9,128 bases of DNA from positions 1 to 9,128 of the forward strand of contig JAQSXN010000111.1 in assembly GCA_029256665.1 (NCBI GenBank), in the 5' to 3' direction. How positions within the stretch are numbered: position 1 is the stretch's first letter; every line of letters starts with the position of its first letter. A model generated the notes under the pieces. The model was not told the origin of the DNA. It saw nothing but the letters and a program-made list of their open reading frames with translations, and made no database searches. This stretch comes from Paenibacillus sp. (GTDB lineage Bacteria > Bacillota > Bacilli > Paenibacillales > Paenibacillaceae). Shown in pieces: positions 1-5,627 of this stretch. The translations under genes and the position numbers were made by a program.

Positions 1-2
1 GG

Positions 3-1046
3 TCTTTGGAGGTGATCGTGGTCAATGACGGTTCAACGGACGACAGCAGAGCGATCTGCGGTTATTACGCTTCCATGGACGATCGGATCGTCGTCGTCGA
101 TCAACCGAGAAGCGGCAGCATCGCCGCGCGGAGGAGGGGCGTCGAGCTGGCTGCCTCGCCCTACGTGGCCTTCGTGGATGCCGACGATTGGATGGACCCG
201 GTCATGCTGGAGCGGCTGCTGCATGCCATTCGCCTTCACGATGCCGAGATCGCGATATGCAATTCGTTTCGCGTATTCAACAGCTTTGCCTGGCCCAAAC
301 GCTCCTATTCGAGCCGCTACTTTCTTAAGGAGACGGTATACCGAGGGTCGTCCATCCGGGACGAACTGGTGACGTCATTCCTGCACGGCCATGCTTTTCC
401 CGCTTCGCTACACGGCAAGCTATACCGGACGGAGCTTGTTCGGCGCTGCGGCACTTATCTGCATCATTTCTCGTTCTTCGGAGACGATCTGTACTACAAT
501 ATGGAGCTGTTCCTGCATTCGCGTACGGTCGCGCTAATCCCGGAGTCCTTGTATTATTACCGGGCGGGAGGGATGACCAGCCGGTACATGCCGGAGCTCC
601 TGCAGGATATCCTCTCCGGATACCGGGTGCAGCGCCTCGTCATCGAGCGTTTCTATCCATCCGAAGACAGGGATAAGCACTATATCGGCTCCAATCTGAT
701 GCTGCTCAACGCAATCCCTGCTTGCCTTCGCAACCTATATCTAGGCGGATTGACTCAGGCGGAGCGCCATGCGCGCATTGCGGCCATGTGCCACCAGCCC
801 GAAGTGGAAAACTGCGCCGGTCATGAGCCTTCTGCAAGACATGCCGACCATAGGCTCGTGCAAGCGCTCATAAGGGGAGATATTGCCTATCTGAATCGGG
901 CGGGGTATGTCTACTTTATCAAGCAAAAGTCCAAAAATTGGATACTGCATCCTCTTTTCGCAATGGATACCAAAAAATTCGACAAATTGAGAAACAATTT
1001 CTTAAAATACGGAGACACAAAGCGACAGCATCTTCGTTCCAGATAA
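3..1046 (+). CDS. Family 2 glycosyltransferase, 5' end outside window
   Basis: This gene encodes a GT-A fold glycosyltransferase (GT2 type) that would transfer a sugar from a nucleotide sugar to an unknown acceptor, probably a cell-wall or exopolysaccharide intermediate at the cytoplasmic membrane face. The reading frame is open from the left edge, and the first visible residues (SLEVIVVNDGSTDDS) are the usual first beta strand and nucleotide-binding loop, so only a short N-terminal piece is missing. The metal-binding DxD-type motif appears as DADDW about 60 residues in. The remaining roughly 280 residues have no recognisable second domain, and I see no clear transmembrane helix. It ends in TAA at 1044-1046 with no evident terminator. 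Acceptor specificity cannot be told from sequence. Nothing ties it to the lasso operon; it probably closes a neighbouring polysaccharide gene group. Confidence 0.85.
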   Translation, partial: SLEVIVVNDGSTDDSRAICGYYASMDDRIVVVDQPRSGSIAARRRGVELAASPYVAFVDADDWMDPVMLERLLHAIRLHDAEIAICNSFRVFNSFAWPKRSYSSRYFLKETVYRGSSIRDELVTSFLHGHAFPASLHGKLYRTELVRRCGTYLHHFSFFGDDLYYNMELFLHSRTVALIPESLYYYRAGGMTSRYMPELLQDILSGYRVQRLVIERFYPSEDRDKHYIGSNLMLLNAIPACLRNLYLGGLTQAERHARIAAMCHQPEVENCAGHEPSARHADHRLVQALIRGDIAYLNRAGYVYFIKQKSKNWILHPLFAMDTKKFDKLRNNFLKYGDTKRQHLRSR

Positions 1047-1177
1047 GCTATTATTTGGTTTGTGGACGTAAACGAATTTATTATATGGGAGACGAGGAAG
1101 TGCGTTTAGTATCTGGGCACCTTATAGCGCATGGAGTCAGTGGTGCAACCGCCCCAATCGAACGGGGGATTTTGGGG
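1047..1177 (+). promoter_or_regulatory. Leader region of the sinI-like gene with weak promoter candidate
   Basis: This 131-bp gap separates the glycosyltransferase from the SinI-like gene. A weak sigma-A-like pair is visible: TTGGTT at 1055-1060 and TATTAT at 1079-1084 with an 18-base spacer. An open frame runs through the gap into the sinI-like gene, but its ATG at 1086 has no ribosome binding site and its residues do not look like a known domain. I therefore treat the gap as leader. No SinR-type inverted repeat or terminator was seen here. Confidence 0.3.
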
Positions 1178-1339
1178 ATGACACGATTTATATCGGACAA
1201 CCAGCAGGAATTGGATGCGGAGTGGGTAGAGCTGATGTTAAGCGCGCGTTCGAAGGGACTCACGATAGACGAAGTGAGCAAGGTACTGCGTATCCTTCAA
1301 GAGCAGGGGCAATCCATTATAGAAGAGAACGCTGTATAA
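1178..1339 (+). CDS. sinI: SinI-like antirepressor, 53 aa
   Basis: A small protein expected to bind the SinR-like repressor encoded next door and pull it off DNA. The segment QELDAEWVELML (residues 10-21) is nearly the SinI dimerisation helix of B. subtilis (QELDQEWVELM from memory), and a second helix (TIDEVSKVLRIL) follows, which is the whole SinI fold. In B. subtilis, SinI pairs with SinR through two such C-terminal helices that mimic the SinR tetramerisation region. I chose ATG 1178 because the SinI domain begins shortly after it and a G-rich GGGGGA element lies 8-9 bases upstream. The frame stays open to 938, but that stretch has no start with a good ribosome binding site. Unlike in Bacillus, where sinI precedes sinR in tandem, here the two genes converge. 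It could alternatively be a lone SinI-domain protein acting on another SinR paralogue. Confidence 0.75.
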   Translation: MTRFISDNQQELDAEWVELMLSARSKGLTIDEVSKVLRILQEQGQSIIEENAV

Positions 1340-1351
1340 TTATACAGCGTT
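1328..1351. terminator. 24-bp perfect palindrome at the convergent gene ends
   Basis: AACGCTGTATAA (1328-1339) is followed immediately by its exact reverse complement TTATACAGCGTT (1340-1351). The sinI-like TAA stop lies inside it and the sinR-like TAA stop overlaps its right edge. As RNA it would form a 10-bp stem with an AATT loop on either strand. It sits exactly where a bidirectional terminator is needed. There is no clean U-tract on the plus side and only a T-rich CTCTTCTAT on the minus side, so termination strength is uncertain. A protein-binding palindrome is the alternative. Confidence 0.5.
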
Positions 1352-1679
1352 ATTCGCGGTTGAACTTCCATTTATTAAATTCCAGAAATTCCTTGAATTG
1401 TTCCTTGCTCACGCCGGAAGCCATCGCTTCCCGCACGAGCTCCTCCCAATCCCGGTCGAGGTGAGCGGAAGCGCCTTCACCTTGCTGCGGGCCTACGAAT
1501 TCCTCCACAGGCACATTCAATACTTCGCCAATCTTCTCCAGAAACTGGATGGAAGGGTTTTGCTGCAATCCTCTCTCGATGGAGCTTAAATAAGATTTCG
1601 CAACCCCTGCCCGTTGAGAGAGCTCGGTTAACGAGAAGCCTTTCCGTTTGCGAAACATCTGAATCCGTTCTCCAATCAT
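1350..1679 (-). CDS. sinR: SinR-like transcriptional repressor (HTH_3 plus SinI-binding C-terminus)
   Basis: A 109-residue DNA-binding repressor. Residues 1-62 are an HTH_3/Xre domain with recognition segment AGVAKSYLSSIER, which as far as I recall is identical to B. subtilis SinR. The same domain continues as NPSIQFLEKIGEVL. The C-terminal DRDWEELVREAMASGVSKEQ (about residues 75-94) corresponds to the SinR helical region that forms oligomers and binds SinI. Length matches SinR (111 aa). The start ATG has AAGGAGG 8 bases upstream (1688-1694). In Bacillus, SinR represses biofilm matrix operons by binding GTTCTYT elements, often as inverted repeats. Three such inverted repeats lie in the divergent promoter region of the lasso cluster in this window, and a consensus half-site lies upstream of this gene. 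It is therefore inferred to be the cluster's regulator, although binding to distant biofilm genes is equally possible. Confidence 0.9.
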   Translation of the reverse strand: MIGERIQMFRKRKGFSLTELSQRAGVAKSYLSSIERGLQQNPSIQFLEKIGEVLNVPVEEFVGPQQGEGASAHLDRDWEELVREAMASGVSKEQFKEFLEFNKWKFNRE

Positions 1680-1827
1680 AACAGACGCCTCCTTGGCAAG
1701 CGCAATTGCAACAATATGATTTCTATTATAGCGAATATATTGCGATTACGAAAGCGAAATAACGGAGAATGGTTCTCTTGATGCACGGGAACAGGACTTT
1801 TTGGCATTATAAGTAAATAATTGGGGG
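1680..1827 (-). promoter_or_regulatory. sinR-like promoter region and lasso operon 3' end
   Basis: Reading leftward on the minus strand, a perfect TATAAT -10 box lies at 1730-1725, about 46 bases before the sinR-like ATG, but no good -35 box sits 17-18 bases ahead of it. The top strand carries a consensus SinR half-site GTTCTCT at 1772-1778, part of a 13-base palindrome GAGAA-TGG-TTCTC at 1765-1777. This suggests possible autoregulation. After the exporter stop codon at 1828 I see no convincing hairpin plus U-tract, so the lasso transcript may read into the sinR-like gene, which lies on the same strand 148 bp downstream. Confidence 0.5.
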
Positions 1828-3630
1828 TTAAAACGAAGATACATTTGCAGTATCTTGTTTCTTAAGCGATTTGCCCAAATAGCCTGCCGGATCGGAAGCA
1901 AGCGAGGAAAAGTCGCCTTGCTCGATCAGCTTGCCCTGGCCTAGTATAAATACCTTGTCCGCGCCCCGCAGCGTCGAAAGCCGGTGGGCGACGATAATGA
2001 TGGTCATGGAACCTTTGAGGCGGTCGATGGCTTCTTGGATATGGCGTTCGTTGTCCGTGTCCAAGGCGCTGGTCGCCTCATCAAGCACCAATACGGACGG
2101 CTTGCGGATAATCGCCCTGGCCAGTACGAGTCTCTGACGCTCTCCGCCCGACAATCGAACGCCGCGATCCCCGATCAAGGTATCGAGACCCTCGGGAAGC
2201 CTGCTCACGAATTCGGCGCAGGATGCGAAACGGAGCGCTTCCCAGATTTGTTCGTCGGATGCGCCTTGCAGAACCAGCGTCATGTTGTCCCGGATGGAAG
2301 CGTTGAACAGGAATGGGTCTTGCGGCACGTAGCTGATCGAACGGCGATAAGCCGCCAGATTTGCCGCGGAGAGGGCTGCGCCGTCAATCTCGATTTCGCC
2401 TTCGCTAGGCGTCATTAGTCCCATGATCACGTCGATCAGCGTGCTCTTGCCCGCGCCCGACGGGCCGACGATCGCCGTCATGGAGTTTGCCGGGATAAAC
2501 AAATCGACTCCATCAAGCGAGGAGGGAGAATCCGGAGCATATCTGAAAGTAAGGCGGCGACAGCGAATGCCTTGGCGGATGATCATGGGAGGGGCGGCGG
2601 CCGCGTCCGGCTCAAGCCGTTCGGCGGCTTCTTCGCATTCCAGCCTAAGCATCGTCACGGATTTGCAGGCAGGCTCCAGGGAAGCAAGCTGCTCCAGGCT
2701 CGATTGAATCGACGTGAACCTTGGCCATAGCCGCGCGAAGATGACGGTGATCGTAAGCAGCTCGATGCCCTGGGTGCGGAAGAGCAGAAAAGCTCCCAAA
2801 ATGAAGCCGGCGATGAGGACGGTGGATGACAGCTTATACACAAGCTGGGAATTCATTCGCAGCTTGACGTAGGAGATCTGCTCGCGGTTCATGCCGCCGG
2901 TCAGGCCGTTCAACCACTCTAGACGAGAAGCCTCGAGTGAATTGCTTTTGATATCCTTCATGCCCGTGATTTGATCCGTAATGCCTGCCAGGTATTGTTG
3001 GGACAGCTGCGAAGTTTGGCTGCCAAGCTCCTTTGCCTTGCGAATAAAGCGGCGGGAAAGCAAGCCGAGCAGGGCGCCGCAGACCAGGACGAACAACGTC
3101 AGCAAGGGCGACAGCCAGAAGGCGATGCCGATCTGAATGGCCGTGAAGATGATGGATGCGACGAGCTGCAGGAAGGTATTCATGGCTCCCAGCACGCGCG
3201 CCAGCTCGATGGTCAGCACGTTAATCAAGTCGGAACCGCGTTTGCGCAGAAAATAAGGCCAGCCGGCATTCAGCAGACCGTCGTACGTCTCCAGCCTCAG
3301 CCGTTGCGAGTAACGTTGTTGCAGCTTTACGTTCCTGATCATAATATATCGGTGGATCAGGCTGTGGGATACGGTCGTCGCGGCGTAGAGACCGAGGACG
3401 ATACATAATGCCGCCAGGGTAGGGAAGCCGCCCAAAACTTCGCCCATCCATGCAAAATAACCTCCTCCCACGTCCAGGCTGACCAGGCCGATAATGCCGA
3501 GCAGCGGAACAAGGAGGAGGATGCCGACGCTTTCCAGCAAGCTGCTGGCGACCATGCCGAATAGATTGAAGTACAGAGCAGCTCCCGAATGAGCGTGCAA
3601 TTGCCTGACATAATGCCATATTTCTTTCAT
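1828..3630 (-). CDS. padeD: Lasso peptide ABC exporter (D), fused membrane and ATPase domains
   Basis: A 600-residue half-transporter with a membrane domain (about residues 1-320) followed by an ATPase domain, the McjD/PadeD type expected to export the mature lasso peptide and give self-immunity as a homodimer in the cytoplasmic membrane. All ATPase motifs are intact: Walker A GPSGAGKST at 389-397, signature LSGGERQR at 493-500, Walker B VLVLDEA ending in D517-E518, and the switch His549 in VAHR. No N-terminal C39 peptidase domain is present, consistent with leader removal by the separate B2 protein. I chose ATG 3630 (MKEIWHYVRQ) because GAGAGG lies 8 bases upstream and the frame reaches only a little further, to 3663, where a start would overlap B2. 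It begins 13 bases after the B2 stop and is the last gene of the operon. Regulation is presumably that of the operon. Confidence 0.93.
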   Translation of the reverse strand: MKEIWHYVRQLHAHSGAALYFNLFGMVASSLLESVGILLLVPLLGIIGLVSLDVGGGYFAWMGEVLGGFPTLAALCIVLGLYAATTVSHSLIHRYIMIRNVKLQQRYSQRLRLETYDGLLNAGWPYFLRKRGSDLINVLTIELARVLGAMNTFLQLVASIIFTAIQIGIAFWLSPLLTLFVLVCGALLGLLSRRFIRKAKELGSQTSQLSQQYLAGITDQITGMKDIKSNSLEASRLEWLNGLTGGMNREQISYVKLRMNSQLVYKLSSTVLIAGFILGAFLLFRTQGIELLTITVIFARLWPRFTSIQSSLEQLASLEPACKSVTMLRLECEEAAERLEPDAAAAPPMIIRQGIRCRRLTFRYAPDSPSSLDGVDLFIPANSMTAIVGPSGAGKSTLIDVIMGLMTPSEGEIEIDGAALSAANLAAYRRSISYVPQDPFLFNASIRDNMTLVLQGASDEQIWEALRFASCAEFVSRLPEGLDTLIGDRGVRLSGGERQRLVLARAIIRKPSVLVLDEATSALDTDNERHIQEAIDRLKGSMTIIIVAHRLSTLRGADKVFILGQGKLIEQGDFSSLASDPAGYLGKSLKKQDTANVSSF

Positions 3631-3643
3631 GACGGCAACCTCT

Positions 3644-4102
3644 CTAACTGGCCCGACGGGCATGATTGGCGAATTTCTCGACGACGACGAATCGATTCAT
3701 TCCTTCGTACCCGCTTACATAAACCGATCCGCTGCGCAGCCAAGCATGCGCGATCAGTTTCCCGTTTTCGTCTCTCCCGGTTCCGAGATACAAAGTGCTG
3801 GCGATCCCTCGACGTTTCAGCATCGCCATGCCGGCGATGGCTTGCACCATGCATTTGCTATCCCAAGGCGTATGGCGGCTCATGACGCCGATCGCGGACC
3901 GGATCTGTTTAATCGTTCGAATATGTCGTTCGTCGAGCTCGCGGGACGTCTCTTCGTTTTTGTTCCCTAAACGGGGCGCGACCTTAGCGAAGCTGCGCCT
4001 GAATTTCAGCTTGGCCACTCCAAGCGCCAGCAGTGCCTCGATAAAAAAAAGGACCGTGCGCCGATCAAGCGAGAGCAGCGCTCGTAGCTTCTTCGTTGAC
4101 AA
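3644..4102 (-). CDS. padeB2: Lasso peptide leader peptidase B2 (transglutaminase-like cysteine protease)
   Basis: B2 is the stand-alone protease half of the lasso B protein (transglut_core3 type). It cleaves the leader from the precursor after delivery by B1. The catalytic Cys is Cys84 in PWDSKCMVQA and the catalytic His is His119 in AHAWL, each in the usual context. The 152-residue length is normal for a split B2. The third triad residue, normally an Asp about 12 residues after the His, is not evident: that stretch reads RSGSVYVSGYEG and contains no Asp. This may be a lineage variant. The start is TTG 4102, with GGAAGG 8 bases upstream inside the B1 coding region, so B2 overlaps B1 by 38 bases and is probably translationally coupled. 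The N-terminal half (residues 1-75) is helical and basic and has no recognised motif. Confidence 0.88.
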   Translation of the reverse strand: MSTKKLRALLSLDRRTVLFFIEALLALGVAKLKFRRSFAKVAPRLGNKNEETSRELDERHIRTIKQIRSAIGVMSRHTPWDSKCMVQAIAGMAMLKRRGIASTLYLGTGRDENGKLIAHAWLRSGSVYVSGYEGMNRFVVVEKFANHARRAS

Positions 4103-4382
4103 GGATCAGCCCTTCCTTTCGGAGTTGCTCCAAGAACGCGACGACTTGAACGGCGCATGCCTCGGCTTCTACGGCAAATTCGGAGATCATGTTTTCGACG
4201 AGCTTTTCAACCGAGACCGGTTCGGCGATGCCATCCCAGATACAGCCGCCCACATGGCCGAGATTGTAGTAATTCCCGTTTTTAATGCTCAGCATTACCT
4301 TCTCTCCGCCCATGTCGCTTACGATGTTTTCTTTGCAGGATGCGACGATATCGGATAATGCAAGCGGCGAAAACTGAATCAT
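4065..4382 (-). CDS. padeB1: Lasso peptide RRE protein B1 (PqqD-like leader-binding)
   Basis: A 105-residue PqqD-family protein, the RiPP recognition element that binds the precursor leader through its W/YxxPxL motif and presents it to B2 (and possibly to C). The family pattern is clear: GGEKVMLSIKNGNYYNLG (residues 25-42) forms the winged beta region, followed by VGGCIWDGI (44-52), then two helices through LVENMISEF and VVAFLEQLRKEGLI (80-93). The start ATG overlaps the kinase stop codon in an ATGA arrangement and has AAGGAG 8 bases upstream (4391-4396). The end overlaps B2 by 38 bases, so stoichiometric expression of B1 and B2 is likely. A second PqqD-like protein is encoded divergently at 7871-8209, but this copy is much closer to a normal lasso B1. 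Confidence 0.92.
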   Translation of the reverse strand: MIQFSPLALSDIVASCKENIVSDMGGEKVMLSIKNGNYYNLGHVGGCIWDGIAEPVSVEKLVENMISEFAVEAEACAVQVVAFLEQLRKEGLILVNEEATSAALA

Positions 4383-5320
4383 GAGAACATCTCCTTATAG
4401 ATGGATTGGTTAACGAAGCGATGCAGCTCATCCAAGCTGTCTCCATGGGATGGACGCGTTAGCCGGTACATATCGATATGTACCGAATATTTGGTGATCG
4501 TTTGAAAATGCCATTCCATGAGACCTAGCGGCTGCAGCATAAATCCGCGAAACGTATGGCGCAGCAGCGCGTGGAATCGTTCTAATCCTTCGATCGGCGC
4601 GACGGCCGCGTCGTTGTTTCCTTTCACGAGCTCGAATATGCCGGCTAGAGGCATAGGCTTGTTGCAGAATTGGCCGGCGACGGGTACGGCGTATTTGGTC
4701 TCCCGTTCGAACAGCGGCTGCAGGCCGTCGGTCGATTTGCCTAGCAATTGCATGGACTCCTGCCAAATCTTTTGCTGCGGATAGGCGGGCATGACGAGCG
4801 GCGTCTCCTGATCGCTGGCATGTACGGCGATCAAGTCGTCGCTGAGCAAGCCGTGTCCTTGCTGCAGCAGGTAGGATGATAGAGTCGATTTGCCAGCGCC
4901 GGAAGCGCCGACAATCGCGTAGGCGCGGCCATCGATGGCGAGCGCGCTGCCGTGCAGCGGCATAATCCGCCGTTGCATTAAGATGACGCCCATGCAGCTG
5001 CCAAGCAAATAAAGTCTGATTTTATCGAGACTCGCGTTCGGGAACGGAGAAACCCAAATCGTATGGCCGTCTTGCATGCCGAAGATGGCGGTGTCCGGTA
5101 TGCGAAGCAGCACGATATCTTCGCCGAAGGCCAGATAATCATGGCGGGTCTTTAGACGTTGCCAGAGCAAGTCGAGAGAGCGTTCGGCCATCGTGACCTG
5201 AGGCTCGATGGCAGGCTCCCGACGGTTCTCTTCGGCGGATGGCAGCTCCGGCAGGAGGAACTCGCTTTCGATGATTAGACCGAACGAACGATAACGGCGG
5301 TTGCCCCCCGGAAGCTTCAT
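4379..5320 (-). CDS. padeK: Lasso peptide kinase K (HPr kinase-like)
   Basis: A 313-residue HPr kinase/phosphorylase-like protein. In the paeninodin pathway this kinase phosphorylates the side chain of the C-terminal Ser of the precursor, using ATP in the cytoplasm. The P-loop GASGAGKST lies at residues 138-146. A conserved His (His123 in PLHGSAL) and the Asp pair Asp161-Asp162 in LLSDDLIA match the His/Asp-Asp catalytic set of HPr kinases. The first 110 residues have no recognised domain. I chose ATG 5320 (MKLPGG) because GGAG lies 8 bases upstream. The frame stays open to 5425, but that extension is a low-complexity His/Gln-rich stretch encoded by the intergenic hairpin. GTG 5329 is a second option. 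It follows the precursor gene and overlaps B1 by 4 bases. The target here is expected to be the precursor's terminal Ser48 rather than HPr. Confidence 0.9.
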   Translation of the reverse strand: MKLPGGNRRYRSFGLIIESEFLLPELPSAEENRREPAIEPQVTMAERSLDLLWQRLKTRHDYLAFGEDIVLLRIPDTAIFGMQDGHTIWVSPFPNASLDKIRLYLLGSCMGVILMQRRIMPLHGSALAIDGRAYAIVGASGAGKSTLSSYLLQQGHGLLSDDLIAVHASDQETPLVMPAYPQQKIWQESMQLLGKSTDGLQPLFERETKYAVPVAGQFCNKPMPLAGIFELVKGNNDAAVAPIEGLERFHALLRHTFRGFMLQPLGLMEWHFQTITKYSVHIDMYRLTRPSHGDSLDELHRFVNQSIYKEMFS

Positions 5321-5365
5321 CTCTATCACTCCATGAACATGTCGGATTTGGTGGGTCTGTTGGGG

Positions 5366-5402
5366 CAGGCACCCTTGCACGCCTTCGTGCAAGGGCAACC
5401 TG
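5366..5402 (-). promoter_or_regulatory. Stable hairpin between precursor and kinase genes
   Basis: CCCTTGCACG (5372-5381) pairs perfectly with CGTGCAAGGG (5386-5395) around a four-base loop. CAGG (5366-5369) and CCTG (5399-5402) can add a lower stem across a small internal loop. No U-tract follows on the minus strand, so this is not a simple terminator. It lies 36-72 bases after the precursor stop codon, where a 3' mRNA-protecting or processing hairpin would allow more precursor than enzyme to be made. Confidence 0.6.
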
Positions 5403-5437
5403 TGCAGGGAATAGAAGAAATGCAAAGTACGAGCGAA

Positions 5438-5584
5438 CTAGCTGTAGTTCACTACGTCGTGTTCGTTCGCGTCCGGATCCGGTTGAATGGCATCCGGCTT
5501 CGCGATACCTGGGCCTGCCATCGTCATGCTGACGTTCAGCACTTCCAACTCCGGCTGTTGCCATGCTTTTTTAGCTTGATTCAT
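5438..5584 (-). CDS. padeA: Lasso peptide precursor A, paeninodin family, 48 aa
   Basis: The precursor peptide. Residues 1-22 are the leader, with the RRE-binding motif WQQPEL (Trp8, Pro11, Leu13) and the conserved Thr at position -2 (Thr21 of MTM). Residues 23-48 are the predicted 26-residue core, beginning AGPGIAKPD. Ala1 and Asp9 would form the macrolactam ring made by C. The core continues with IQPDPD, and no Cys is present. The C-terminal residue is Ser, the site phosphorylated in paeninodin. From memory the paeninodin core shares AGPG, PDA and QPDPD but is 23 residues long, so this peptide has a tail about three residues longer with a different ending (VVNYS). Calculated by hand, the unmodified lasso (linear minus one water) has a monoisotopic neutral mass near 2671.25 Da, and 2751.22 Da with one phosphate. 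The start is ATG 5584, with a very strong ribosome binding site. The gene lies between C and K, an interval otherwise unexplained. Confidence 0.95.
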   Translation of the reverse strand: MNQAKKAWQQPELEVLNVSMTMAGPGIAKPDAIQPDPDANEHDVVNYS

Positions 5585-5588
5585 GTAA

Positions 5589-5602
5589 GATCACCTCCTT
5601 TC
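5589..5602 (-). promoter_or_regulatory. Full-length Shine-Dalgarno for the precursor gene
   Basis: GAAAGGAGGTGATC is complementary over 14 consecutive bases to the usual 16S rRNA 3' end of Bacillales. Its GGAGG core is 9 bases from the precursor ATG. No other gene in this window has so complete a site, which fits a precursor that must be made in excess over its enzymes. Confidence 0.85.
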
Positions 5603-5627
5603 AAGCGCAGTGGGGGAACCGTCGCCG

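Noticed and set aside
938..1177. Longer version of the SinI-like protein
   Set aside because: The extra N-terminal part overlaps the glycosyltransferase, lacks a ribosome binding site, and is absent from the SinI fold.
1984..2418. Long plus-strand ORFs opposite the exporter and other operon genes
   Set aside because: They are antisense shadows of clear domain-bearing genes in codon-biased DNA and have no recognisable protein features.
5225..5231. Isolated GTTCTCT and similar heptamers inside coding regions
   Set aside because: Single heptamers are expected by chance in 9 kb, and none of these has a partner arm in the 16-bp spacing.
5372..5395. Rho-independent terminator between precursor and kinase
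   Set aside because: No U-tract follows on the minus strand, and K, B1, B2 and D need to be transcribed from the same operon promoter.
5321..5425. Upstream extension of the kinase to 5425
   Set aside because: It is encoded by the intergenic hairpin, has no family-like sequence, and ATG 5320 has a suitable ribosome binding site.
5435..5450. Fourth SinR-type operator at the precursor stop
   Set aside because: The half-sites are in the opposite orientation (GAAC...GTTC rather than GTTC...GAAC), so it does not match the SinR arrangement.
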